A DNA stretch of 64,000 nt from Utricularia gibba (Eukaryota; Streptophyta; Magnoliopsida; Lamiales; Lentibulariaceae). Where the stretch lies: positions 2,255,001-2,319,000 of the forward strand of contig NEEC01000016.1 of the NCBI GenBank assembly GCA_002189035.1, read 5' to 3'. Positions 23,164-34,933 of the stretch are shown one piece after another; within the stretch, counting starts at the first letter, position 1; each line of letters starts with the position of its first letter. Below the pieces are notes generated by a model. That model saw nothing but the letters and a program-made list of their open reading frames with translations, made no database searches and had not been told where the DNA came from. Both the position numbers and the translations under genes were made by a program.

Positions 23164-24326
23164 TGCTAAATGTCACAGTTTAGCACATTCAACGCATCAA
23201 AAGAAATTTATAAACCTAGCTATAGCTATTCTACTACACAAATTATAGGAATTAATGTAGTCTGGTAAGCAAGAATCGAATCCACAGGGAATGGTTGCAA
23301 TTTCTTGAAGTCCTTTACATTTACTGGAAACAGGGGAATTTTCTGAGGGTTTAGCTCTCATGCGTGTAAGACATAAAATGATAGCGGTTGAAATGAACAA
23401 GTTGCAAGGGTGAAGAAGCATAGAAAATAATAGGGATGTGTAGAAAATATAAAGTGAAAGTGTCTTGGTTGGGTTTTATACCAAGGTCTAACTCTTGTGT
23501 CACTCAAGAGAGCTCATAGGCTTAAACCCAATTTTAACATGCTTAAAAACTAGGCAAAGGGTTGCATGAACAGTAAACAACATATTAAACTTAAAATCAA
23601 ACACGAAGGGCTTAAACAAGAATATGTTCATAAGCTAAGATAGAGTTCACAAGAGATTTCTCGTTCACAGCAAAGCATCACAAACGTAACAAAAAGCATA
23701 GAAACGCAGAAAGTAACATTACCAAGTTCAACAACATAAATGGAGTGTAGGAAACAAAAATAAAAGTGTCAGGCTGCTTCTGTGGGCTGTAGATCTATTG
23801 AATCTCAAAGTTATGGGCAGAAACACGGTCTGTAGACGTAGATTTGAGGCTGGCCGAAGGTGTTTGCTGGAGAACCACCGTTCTCCTCTGCTCACGCTCG
23901 TCTACTATTCACTCTCGATCCCCCTCTCTCTCCTACTTCCTCTTTTCTTTTTCCCACTCAAAGTAGAGGTATCTTTGTCTTTTTTATGGGCTTTTAGAAG
24001 GAAGTTCTGTACTCTATATCTTATCTTTTCAGATGCCTGCTTTTGGCGATAAGTGGTTTTTTCTAAGCTTTTCTACTTTTTTTTGACTTGTCAATGCGGA
24101 AAATGTGCTGTCAGTACTAACTCTTACCTTGTTAAGACTTAAATATAGATTAGAGGAAAAATGAGAGTTTTCGGCTCAATTCTTACCAATTGAGTCTATT
24201 TTCACAATAAACACATTTCAGCAAACTAAATACACAAAAGGAGATAATTTAGCACACTAAAAAACATTTAACCTTATTAAACACACTAAAAACACATATA
24301 AAAACACAATAAAAACAATGTTTTTG
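23164..24326 (-). repeat. LTR, family B, second copy, nested in the family-A solo LTR
   Basis: Starts TGCTAAATGTCACAG and aligns with 13661-14752; it is longer near the start, where copy 1 has a deletion. The right end (CAATGTTTTTGG) has drifted from GTGTTATCA, so the last base is uncertain and no target duplication is evident. The frame 23798-24052 within it corresponds to 14211-14477 in copy 1 and is not coding. Confidence 0.75.
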
Positions 24327-24774
24327 GTGTACTTCATTTAGCTTTTGTCCCTATCTTATGCAACTTCACTATTCTCTTTTAGTTCCTTGAGATTTGAGTT
24401 GTTGACGTATGCTACATTGCTCAGGGGAACGATTAGAACTAAGATTAGGACTAAATCTATGATTTAGTCTCAACTAGGAGTAAAATATGCAAACCATGTT
24501 GCTAATCACAAATACATAAACACACAACAAAATCTGTGTTTTGTACTAGAATACTAATCATTTTCTTATCTTGAAACACTCAAAAGTATGTGCTATCAGT
24601 CTTACCAGAAGTGCAACCCACCCATGCAAGGAATCGGGCAGCCTTAAGTAGGATCCCACATTACAATTAGTATCATCTCTTTGGACTTGTGTCCACTCCT
24701 TTCTTTGGATCCATTATATTTAAGGCTTGATGCACTCTTGTGCAGTGTTATTTTGTTGAGAGCATTATATGGCT

Positions 24775-27165
24775 GTGTTTTCAACCCGACTGGGAATTGG
24801 CCGGGTTGACCTAGGTTACCCACACCCAGAAGATTTCCGAGATGGGTAACCCTAAACTAGACATACCCCACATTTAATTACCTATTTTTCTTTCAATTAC
24901 TTTTCTTCTCTCCTCGTTACATCAAACCCTCATGTCCTATGGGTTCTTGAAGTAGCTAGAGTTTTAGAAAATCACAATTCCTAATACATTCTGTTTCTAT
25001 TCCAAGTTATTACACACACATTTTTTGGGTAAATATTTTTTTGGCTTTCTTCATGTTTAGCTTAATTTTTTTGATCTATTTTTTTGTTTGTATTTGAGAT
25101 TTCCAAAAATGAGTTTCTATTGAATTGTTGAAAAAATATCTTTTGACAGTCATGGGCAGCATTGTTCTTCAATAATCATTTGTGCTTCTTTTTTATACAA
25201 AGAAGGTAGTTTTTGTGAGTTCATTTCATTTTATAAAAGTGTTACAAAATTCTTATTTATGTTTTTGTGAGTTTATTTTCAATCAAGATAGAATGTTTAT
25301 ATTTTTTAAAATATGGTGAATTAATGGTTGCACTTGTGTTGTAGTTAGTTTTTGCAATGTCGGATGAAACAGGCATAGGAAGCAATGCTTCAACTCAATA
25401 ATCGCTTCCATCATGAAATAGCAACAAGTATGATGAAGGTTGGAATTTTGCAGTGATTAAACAAGTGAATGGACGTGAATGTATTTCATGCACATATTGT
25501 GATAAGATTTTTAGAGGAGGTGGGATATATAGATTAAAATTAAATCTTATTGGTATAAAAGGGGAGGTGACACCATGTACTCATGTTCCTCTTGATATGA
25601 GTAATAAAGCGGAAGAACATTGTGATGATATGAAAAGCATGCAGAAAAAGAAAAGGAGAATTGGAATTTTAGATGATTTTGTTGATTTTCTTGATGTGGA
25701 TATTATAACTAATGATGCACCAAGATTACAGAGTGAGGACAGTGTTGTAAAAGAAAAGATAACTGTAAAAAAATGTTCAACCATCCTTAAAAAAATTTTG
25801 GATTGGAAAGGATGCAGTAGCAATAGCATATATAAAGATTGTTAATTTCTTCTATGATACTTATCCCAACTCATTGTTGTAAGTCTCATTGTTTTCTAAG
25901 CATGCCGATAGTTGTATCAAAGTTAGGCAATGCATTCAAGTCTCCATCATATCATGAGCTACGTGTGACTTTATTGAGAAAAGTGAAACAAGAGTTACAT
26001 AATTGGATTGATAGTATTAGAAGCTCGTGGAAGGAAACTGGTTGTGGTATAATGACTGATGGTTGGATAAACACAATCTATCAATCTTTGATTAATTTTT
26101 TCGTTTATAGTCCGAATGGGATGATCTTTTGTACGTTAGTGGATGCTTATGACCAAGATAAAAATTCTGAAACATTGTTTGACATATTTAAAAAGATCAT
26201 TGAATGGATGGGACCTAAAAATATTGTGCATATTGTTACTGATAATGCTTCTAACTACAAAGCTGTAGGAGTACTCATTTAAGATCATTTTCCGTCTATA
26301 AATTGATTTCCATGTGGTGCACATTGTGTTAATTGATGTTTAAAGATATTGAAAAGTTTCCAAGCATTCAAAAACTTGTCCAAAGAGCTGCTACAGCATC
26401 GAGATTTGTGCATAACCATAGACATTGGCTTGCATGGTTAAGAAAAAGGGAATGATGGAGAGAAATTGTTAGACCAGCTGAAACAAGGTTTGCAACAAAT
26501 TTTATTGCACTTCATAGTTTAATTCTTCAGTGAAAGGAAGATCTTCAATTGTTAACTTTATATCGAGAATTCAGTTTATGTAGATGTATTGTTGTACAAG
26601 AGCATTATGATCCCATTGATATTGATAAAATTATAGAAATTAATACATGGTTTTGGAAAATGAGGAAGACCCATTTTTGGATGTTGAAGATATTGAAAAA
26701 ACATTATATGAAGAAATAGAAATTCCAACAGTAGAGTAAAAAAGTATTGAACATGAAGATGAAGGTTTGTTTACATATTTTGTAATTATGTTCTTAGAAT
26801 GCTAGTAGTGAAATTTCTTCATCATATAGGTTTGCTGAATACGGAAAGTGTTGAAGTGGGAGAAGAGTTGAATTTTAACGTTATTGAATTAATATTTGAA
26901 GATATTCAAAACATGACACTTGAGAAATATGATGAGTGTGATTATCAATGACAAATATCTTTATAGTTGTGATTGATAATTTTTTGTTATTGTGATTTGT
27001 ATGAAATGTTTCGACTCTTTGTTATTTTTATTTAAATTAGAAAACCATGTGATGTTTAAGAATTATTCTTGTTAGACATAGACATATTCACTCATTACTA
27101 TTTGTCATTGTGTTTGACCAAGTTTGACTGGGTTGACCAGGGTGAACCCGAACACACAAGATTTT
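24775..27165 (+). mobile_element. hAT element remnant (hAT-2)
   Basis: The coding part (25357-26960) is flanked by similar end sequences: GTGTTTTCAACCCGACTGGG at the left and, read from the right, GTGTGTTCGGGTTCACCCTG. Both sides carry GGGTTGACC words. Exact ends and the 8-bp duplication were not fixed. Confidence 0.65.
25357..26960 (+). pseudogene. hAT transposase with BED finger and DUF659-type domain, broken
   Basis: Starts MSDETGIGSNAS, followed by a stop at 25399. The BED finger frame (25453-25845) has CISCTYCDKIFRGGGIYRLK, then a lysine-rich and acidic linker. After a frameshift the DUF659 region follows at 25900-26280: KSPSYHELRVTLLRKVKQEL, CGIMTDGWI and HIVTDNASNYKA, the typical plant hAT core. 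Further pieces (near 26300-26750 and 26830-26950) are recognisable only as short blocks between stops, and the hATC dimerisation domain is not visible. Not functional. Confidence 0.85.
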
Positions 27166-27634
27166 CTGGTGATCAAAAAATTGCGAGTTGAAAACATAGT
27201 TATACGGGCGAAACATCTTAGATCTTGGATAGAACAAGCCACCTCACACCCATATCACTTTATTCCTCAAGAAGCTATAATATCAAAGCCAAGACAAGAT
27301 TGTGTGGATGAAAGAAAGTGCGTAATCCCAAATTCAAGAAAGAAGATCGAGAGCAATAAGCACCTCAAAACGCAAGCATGTTACATGGTAACAAAATTCC
27401 AACCCCCAACAATGCATCAACCAATCATCCAAAGCCCATAAGAATCTAAGATAGAGGGAAAACCTACTCAACTATTCTTCTAGAGAGCCTGAGGTTATTA
27501 TCAGATACTTTTTCATTGTGTGTGTGTGTGTTTAAGATCATAATAATTCGCTCAACTATAACCCGATTCAAGATGCATTAGCACAGCAATAATTAGCCGC
27601 TTCTTAAGGTACAAGCGTGGGGGTTGGCGGGTGC
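27166..27634. other. no gene seen; short (TG)n run
   Basis: Holds a GT dinucleotide run at 27518-27532. It lies just downstream of the phospholipase gene (minus strand) and may include its 3' untranslated region. No clear AATAAA on the minus strand was noted. Confidence 0.4.
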
Positions 27635-29381
27635 CTACGTTCTCGTGGACAGAGATGGCCGCATTCGGACGATTTGTTCTTCATCAACACCCATTCTCTT
27701 GGCAGCAAAACCGGCTTCCAGGAAGCTCTTCACAGCACCCTTAACGTACTCTTTCCCTTCCTTCACACTCATCTCCTTACCGAACCTCCCGCCCTCAAAG
27801 CTCGTCAGCACATCGTCTCCTCTCAGCACGGCGCCCAGCTGAATCAGCTCATGCTGAAACTCGCTCACTCTCGCGTCCTCCCTCGCTTCCCCCTCCCGTA
27901 TCTTCTCCGGGACCGGAAGTCGCACTGCGTCAACACGCATGATCATGAGCTCAAAGCCGACGAATGTCTACACATGTGCGTGTTGTACCTGGGCAATCCC
28001 ATCGCGGCTCGCCGAGTGTTTGGAAAATGGCGTCGAAGGTGCCGCCCACGCCTCCCTCTTCGTCAGGGGAGGGGAAGACAGGCCAAGCATCTTTCGTACC
28101 GTCGCCGGAATCGAAGAGTGCTCGTATTCTGATGTGGAGGTCGGGGAGCCATTGGGTCCATGAACCACTGCAAACGTTCAGAAAACCATTCGTATCCTCA
28201 AGTTACCGATTCCGATTCCCGTACTTGATTAAATACTGCTGCGGTTACCTGTGCCCTTGACGATCCATGGGGAGACGGCGATGGTGGGGACTCTGACACC
28301 CAGCCTGTCGAAGTTGAAAAGGAATGGTTCAGGTCCAACCACGTCGTCTGGACTAGGGACGCCTCTATTCGGCGTGGCCACGTGGTCATAGAATCCGCCG
28401 TGCTCATCGTAAGTGATCAGGAGCAGGGTACTGTTCCAATGCGGGCTGCTCCTCAGTACCTCGTACACCTCCTTCACAAACATCTGCCCCTGGAACACAT
28501 CGTGGGAAGGGTGGTCGTCGTTGGCCGGCTCCCATTTCGAGTCGAAGTACCGCTGCTCTACTACCACGTACGCCGGCAGTTTCCCCTTCATTGCGTCCTT
28601 CTTGAAGGAGGAGCCGTAGGAGTGGAATTTCGAGATATACTTCAATTTCCTCAGATTCCGGTAAAACAGAGTCGCCGGAATGTTCTGGTAGTAGATCCCG
28701 AAGGACAGTCCGGCGTCGTGGAGGTCATCGAAGATGGTGCGCTGGGGGTATCCCAACGCTAGCTGAGTCGCTAAGTTGGATGTGGCGCCGTGGGAGGTCC
28801 CGGAGTGGACGTAGAGGCGATTCGGCTGCGTCGACGCGGGTACGGAAGCGAACCACCGATCGAAGACGGCGAATTCCGATACCAAGGCTGAGTAGACCGC
28901 AACCTGTGAGTTGTTGATTTCAATCAACCAAATCAAGGACGGAATCTGAGGAAGCAGCGAAACGCACCTTCTGAGGTGTAAAGCCATTCATGACGCTCTG
29001 AGGCATTTCAGGATCCATGGAAAAAGCCTGTTGCGCGAAGCCGTTCATTGGCGGCGGGGAAGCGGAGGTGTTGTCGGAGCCAAAAATCTGCTCGCGAATG
29101 GCCTGAAAAGAATGCCCAGGATCAGGGTCGACGTAGTGCCCCAGATTACCGAAGAAGATCCGAGTGGAATTAGGGTTGGTGGAATTGATGAAATTGGATT
29201 CGGAACCGTCGACGCCATCGATCTCCGGGTTGAGGTTCTTCATCCAGCCCAACATGTGGTCGAATGAGCGATTCTCCATTACGAGCACCACCACCGTCTT
29301 AATCGGACTGCTCGCATCAGAATGCCGGAGGAGAAGAAGAAGAAAGACGAGCGGCAGCGGGGGGACTGCGGTGGTCGCCAT
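27635..29381 (-). pseudogene. non-specific phospholipase C (phosphoesterase family), four exons, one-base deletion in exon 3
   Basis: NPC enzymes hydrolyse membrane phospholipids to diacylglycerol and a phosphorylated head group. Minus-strand exons: 29381-28968, 28903-28249, 28167-27989 and 27924-27635, all with GT-AG introns and agreeing phases. Residues 1-24 form a hydrophobic signal peptide. Family motifs are [17 protein letters not shown] (about 33-49), [29 protein letters not shown], and [18 protein letters not shown]. The C-terminal RVSEFQHELIQL and MRPSLSTRT are also typical. Coding length is 1538 bases; one more base would give 1539 (512 residues plus stop), a normal family length. 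The missing base falls at 28042-28047, where the frame should read through Trp-Ala-Gly-Thr-Phe. All catalytic motifs lie before it; about the last 140 residues are lost. It may be a null allele, a young pseudogene, or a sequencing error. Confidence 0.9.
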
Positions 29382-29502
29382 GGGAGAGGGAAAAAGGAGA
29401 AAGCAAGTGCGGATTAGGTTGGGATGATTCTGTTTTGTCAACCGCGTGGGCCGTGGCGCTTGTCCAGAAGCGCATGTGCATATGCAGGAGCAGCCTTTTC
29501 TT

Positions 29503-29510
29503 TTTAAATA
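29503..29510 (-). promoter_or_regulatory. candidate TATA box of the phospholipase gene
   Basis: TATTTAAA on the minus strand lies 122 bases before the ATG at 29381, a normal plant spacing once a short 5' leader is allowed. A GT-rich microsatellite and T-run (29513-29545) lie directly upstream. Confidence 0.45.
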
Positions 29511-29545
29511 GCATTGTGTGTGTGTATGTGTTTTTTTTTTATCCA

Positions 29546-31263
29546 TACATAAATAGATATATTGCATTTAGTGAAATAAATATGATTTTTTTTTACTTTT
29601 TTAAAATTAACATATAAAAGTATCATTGAATTTAATACGATTAAGATAATTTTATAGCAGCATTAAATATTAAAATTCTATAAGTTATAATTAATGAATA
29701 CTTTTCAATTATTATTTAATAGAATTAGAAACAACTAGACTTTTTTTATAATATAATTGTAAAAAAGGTCTAATCTTGATGATATTATGTTTTAGACAAT
29801 AAAATTATTAAAATATATTTTTAAAATAACATTATATTATGATGTATCATTTATTATTAAAAATAAATTTTATAGAAATTCAAATAATACAAATGAAGCA
29901 AATAATGCAAAATAAATCAAGCCTTAAAATTTCGTTACTGGTATTTTTAAAAAATGTAAAAAATAAAAAACTTAGAATGTATATTTTTATAACATATTAT
30001 AACTGTTGTGGTTGGAAAAATCACAATCAATTGGATTATAAGATGAAAATTACCATGAATTATAACTCATAAAACATGAAAATTAGGGATGGTGGTCACA
30101 CTTGACTGAAATCAAGAAAAGATTACTAGATGCTTCTCTGCCTTATGGTCAGAAGCACAAGGTCTCCCGTGATCAAAACTTTTTTTGTAAAAAAAAAGAA
30201 AAATCCTTCCTCGCCCTCTGCTCTCATTTTATCCACCATCCGGAGGAGGTTGTGGGACAGGTATGCAAGCAAGCTTTTGAATATATTCTGAGGTGTCACA
30301 TAACATTTTCCGCAAAATAAGGGTTTCTCTCAAATGCGATAGTCGTTTGAAGACTTTGTCTTTGTATTCATCGACTTATCACAAGTAGAAAACCCAGAAA
30401 TGAGATTAAATAGGATCTTCTTAGAGTAGATTGTTGGGAATGTGTAATAGGAACTAGGAAGGCATCAACCATTGATTTTGATAAAGTGATCATCCTCATC
30501 ATAAAATTGTACCCTTGTCAAGGGACAACTTTTCTCAAGAGTGCTGATAAAATATCCTTGTAAAATATCTTGATTTTATAATTAATTTGTAAATTTTCTA
30601 CGCCAAATTGTGTTAATTCTAAATTACTCTAATTTTTCAATTTTTTTGAATATTTTATAAAAAATATAATTTAAAATTTATTTTTTTATGTAATAAGATA
30701 TTTGTCAATGAGAATCACTCTTGAATAAGCTTATTGATTAATAAGCTTTTGACTGAATCAAAATTTATTGATGTAATTTTCCACATCATCTATAGTCAGA
30801 AATCAATTATCTATACATTGAGTGTAATTTCATCATATTGGTAAAATTACATTGCTAATCTAGAAAAATTGAATTAGAGAAATTTATTGAAAAAATTTAA
30901 AAATCAAGAAATTTAATAAATAATTTAGTCATGTTAGAATTAAGTATGTGTGTATAGGTGCTTGCAGCTAAGGATCTGCAATAAAACATTATTTGTACAA
31001 GTTCTATGCATGTGACTGATTTATTATGTTTTTCGACATTTAATTTGAAGTTTGATTTTGTTTTTCGTAATATTTTCTTTACCAAAGTACTCTTTACTAC
31101 CACATAACCTCAAAGGAGTGTGGGAGAATATAAAGTTGGCTTCAAGCACCTAATGAGAAGGCTCAATCGAATATTGTTGACAATACACATTTTGTCGGTC
31201 GCTTTTGTATAAATGGAGTAAAATTCTATAATTGAAAATGCACATACGAAAAAAATATATTCA
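29546..31263. other. no gene seen; strongly AT-rich
   Basis: About 1.7 kb of A/T-rich DNA with scattered short frames on both strands. No protein family or shared repeat was recognised. Confidence 0.5.
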
Positions 31264-33811
31264 TGATAGCACACAAATTTTCCTAAGTTTATAATATGAA
31301 ATTATAATTTTTTAGTTGTTTATTTCATAGTTGTAACTATTTTTGAATAATTTAGTTAACATATGAACTTTATGTACAAATGGACTAAATCGTTTGATTT
31401 AACCCATTCTATGTTACAAATGTGTTTTAAGTCTAGCAGCAAATCACAAAAATCAGGAAAGAAGACAAAAATTTTGTGCAAGGAGCATGATAACACATAT
31501 TTTTGAGTGATTGAATGTATGGAAAAGTTTCATATTGTGCTACAAAAATTTAGTTTTATATTTTTGAGCATAAATACCGCAATTGTGTTATTTTAGTCTT
31601 AGTTGGGACTAAATCTACGATTTAGTCTCAACCTTCTAATAGTTTTATTCGAGCAATGCAGTGCATGTCGCAACACGAATCCCAAGAAGCCGAATATGCA
31701 CAGTGTAGTGGCAGAAGATGAGTCCAAAAGTTTGAAAAGTGGTACACACAAAATCTAAGGAGGAAAAAAGGAGATTTTGGATAAAAAGGAAGGAAAGATG
31801 AGAGAGATCTCACTTTGGAGACTCACGACAAGTTTCTGGAGATTTTTCTGGAGGAAGAAGAAGGAGGGGAACAACGAACCAGAAGAACACAGCTTCTCTT
31901 TGAGAATTTATTTTCGTTCTTGATCTTTACTGTTCCTAGCTAAGACTAGATTTGGATTTCCTGCATGAACAAATTGTCTTTTCCACTTCTGTTGGATATT
32001 GCTTGTTGTTGTTTAGCTTTAAAGCAAGGATGTTGTTTAGGATATGCTATAAAAATGTTTTCCCTTACCTTATCATGAGTGGCTAAGCACTTAGGGGGGT
32101 GCCTTGGGATAAAAAGGGGAGAAATATGCTAATCCATTCATAGACCTAATAAACCATAAGTCACACCATTTCCTTAATAAACTAGGATAGATCTAGGAGG
32201 GGGAAGTAGTGAAACCCAACTTAACAACCCTAATTAGAGGTAGACCAAAGATTAGGGGCAAAACAAGAATCCGGGTAGACCTAGATCTTGTAAGTTAGTT
32301 GTATGGCTTATAATTTATGTGAGTTTATTTAGTAATAGGCATACATTCCCTAGGAGTCCTAAGGCATCACCCATCCATTTCAGAAACTACCGAATTCCAA
32401 AACTTGTTGCTTTTCCTTACTGCATTCCATCGTAATTCTGTTTTATTCCTAGTTAAGACTAATTTTACCAACGAGACACTGATTTCATGCATTAACTATC
32501 ACATAGCAAGCACTTGCTCTTCGTGTTCGACCCTAATCACTAGGCTCATAATTGTTTTATGCTTGAATGTGTGTTAGGTTATAAATTTATTTGATAAGAA
32601 AGTTTACATTTACGACGTGTGAATTTTTTCGTTTATCAGAGCAACTTAGCATATGTGCAACATAATAGAGGGGACAATGCATGTACTATCATGACAGGAT
32701 TTTGCGAGTCAAAGGCATGAGAAGAAAGGATTGTCATAAATTCGTACTTGCTTTGTGAAATGAAGAAAATATTTTTCTTGCGAGGAGAGAGAATAGGCAT
32801 AGCTTCGGGAGCTTCAGCAGCAGCAAGACAAAGGGGGCTTCTCCTCTAGCATGACGAACACTATACTAGAGGGAAGAACAAGAGCAATTTTCTAGAGAAG
32901 AACCTCTAATGTGAAGAACGAACACCAAGACCCTGTCCAGTACTACTGTTTCAGACTGTGAACAGTAGCAGACGGAAATCAAAACCAATTTTGCTTTAGT
33001 TTCGTTTGTTGAACATTTTTCGTTTATGTGACCAATTTTTTCACGATGTCTTTGACATTTTAACTGCTTTATCTCAATGCTATCATGTTTTACCTTCTAT
33101 ACATGAATAGCTAAACTTTAGCCGATGCCTTAAGAAATAGAATGGTAATGTGGGAGCTAGAGTTTATAATATGATTTGTCATTATATCTTAGCATTTATT
33201 CTATCATTTCATGAGTAGACCAAAGAGGGGAAATAAGTAGCTCCGCAACTCAGATGCTTGATTTAGAGGTAAACCAACAAATCAAGGCGGCAACAGTAGG
33301 TATTAGTCTAACGTAGAACTAATAGAATCAGGTAGAACTAGTTCTATATACTTTGCATATGGGTATATCTTATTGAGAAGTTGGTGATGATATTGAGGGA
33401 CTATCTTAACCAAAAATATGATAAATGACTTGGGTAGATCTAAGTTATTTGAAGTTGTGAGTATAAAAACTTTTTAAATTAAATTAGAGACCTTAGTACC
33501 ACATCACCTGCACACCCATAAGGATTTTAATAATACTTTGTACTAGAACCAGTATCTGTTATTTCCAGCGTTAAGACTTGAATTTGTTTATTGAACTTGC
33601 TTACTATTATTAGTATGGGCTTAAACTAAGGACCACTATTTCCGAAATCTGGATCTGCTGAAACACATAGCAAACACAAGCACTTTGTGATCGACCTTGA
33701 GTTCCATTACATTTTGTGTTTACTTTTATTTTGTGAGGATTAGGGATTACAAATTTATTTGATACAAAAATTTCTATTTTTGCAACGACATTAGTAAATT
33801 TTTGTTTATCA
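31264..33811 (+). repeat. solo LTR, family E, interrupted by a family-A solo LTR
   Basis: Starts TGATAGCACACAAATTTTCC and ends TTTTTGTTTATCA. The 5-bp flanks are identical: ATTCA at 31259-31263 and ATTCA at 33812-33816. With the inserted LTR and its duplication removed the length is about 1.39 kb. Ends and 3' portion (CACTTTGTGATCGACC, AAATTTATTTGATA) are related to family A. A partial copy lies at 54718-55005. Confidence 0.9.
31488..32638 (+). repeat. solo LTR, family A, 1151 bp, complete
   Basis: Starts TGATAACACATATTTTTGAG and ends TTTTTTCGTTTATCA. Flanks GAGCA at 31483-31487 and GAGCA at 32639-32643 are identical. It serves as the reference for the other family-A copies (4350-5371, 15695-24598, 34212-34925, 55299-56471). 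The copy at 4350-5371 is followed by a primer-binding site, which shows that this is the LTR of an Athila-like element. Confidence 0.95.
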
Positions 33812-34211
33812 ATTCAATTTCTATAAATTATTTAAAAATAAGTAACATATCATCTTGAGCATTATATCAACATTTTCGTGAAGATGAAACATCATGAACT
33901 TTGGAATGTGTTGTGTTACATTTTAGACATTGGAAATTTTTGAAATTTGTTGTTGAAATTCACTATTTTTAGTATTACACCAAATACATCAACTATTTCT
34001 AGTCTCTATAAATAGTGCCTCGACTTCAACCATTTCAATTATCTACCATGAATTAAAATAATTTGGAAGACTATCAACATTTCATCAAACTCATCAATAT
34101 CTTCTTAGAAATGAATAACACAAGCTTAATAAATGTAAATAAATCAAAATATAAAAAATCATCATATTAATATCAATTAGAGTATAACATTATAATTTGT
34201 AAAACATACAT
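33812..34211. other. intergenic; plant-type TATA motif
   Basis: CTCTATAAATAGTGCC at 34002-34017 is a strong plant TATA context. No open gene follows before the reverse LTR at 34212, so it may be a promoter cut from its gene or transposon. Confidence 0.35.
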
Positions 34212-34925
34212 TGATAACGAAAAATCTACACACGTCGTAAATATGCAAACTCTTCGATTAAATAAATTTATAAACCTAATACACATTCAAATATAATACA
34301 ATTATAAACATAGTGTTTAGAGTCGAACACGAAGAGCAAGTGCTTGTGAGTATCGATGTATGCAATCATTGTCATGTTGATAGCTTTAGTCTAAACTAGG
34401 ATCAAGGTATATTTACGATGAAATATAGTAAAGAAAAAAACAAACTTTTAAACTCAATTGTATCTAAGATGAGGTAGGTGGTGCCTTGGGGCTCCTAAGG
34501 TTAATATGTAAGTTGCTATAACTATTCCTCTAAAACCATAGATCATTCACATAACAAGCAAAGGTCTAAGTTTACCCAAACCTTTGTTTTCCGTAATTTT
34601 TGGTCTACCTCTAATAGGGTTGCTCTTGTGAGTTTCACTACTTCCCTCTCTTGGATCTCTACTGTTTTGTAAGGAAATGATGTAATACTTGATTTATTTG
34701 GTTTAGTAAACACTAAACTTCTTAAACTCTTTACCCCAAGTCACCACTAAGTGCTTTAGCTACTCATGATATGGGAAAAAAAAGCGTTTTCATAACATGT
34801 CCTAAGCAACATTCGTTTCTCGAAGTTAAACAACAGCAAATAGTACATAATAGAAATATAAAGGATAAATTGTTCATGCAGTAAAATTAGAACTTTTCTT
34901 AGCTAGGAATAGTATTCTTTAAGAG
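34212..34925 (-). repeat. LTR, family A, reverse orientation, truncated
   Basis: Starts TGATAACGAAAAATC and follows the reverse of the reference LTR (TAGGGTTGCTCTTGTGAG..., CTTAGCTAGGAATAG) until about 34925, where the first 400 bases or so of the LTR are missing. MULE sequence follows. Confidence 0.75.
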
Positions 34926-34933
34926 CGATTATC

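Larger units (their letters stand above)
15695..24598 (-). mobile_element. solo LTR, family A, reverse orientation, split by two later insertions
   Basis: It begins TGATAAACGAAAAAG and ends GTATGTGCTATCA. The 5-bp flanks are identical: GTCTT at 15690-15694 and GTCTT at 24599-24603, a perfect target duplication. LTR sequence is present at 15695-16485, 23022-23163 and about 24327-24598. The pieces align in order with the reverse of the uninterrupted copy at 31488-32638. The rest is a Harbinger element and a family-B LTR. Confidence 0.9.

Noticed and set aside
13661-24326. Family-B LTRs as the two ends of one element
   Set aside because: The second copy lies inside the family-A solo LTR, which has perfect outer duplications beyond it at 24599. 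So the two cannot be the paired LTRs of a single element.
27617-28132. 171-residue open frame on the + strand
   Set aside because: It is the shadow of phospholipase exons 3 and 4 on the opposite strand in a GC-rich stretch. No domain was recognised.
28382-28762. 126-residue + strand frame
   Set aside because: Shadow of phospholipase exon 2 on the minus strand.
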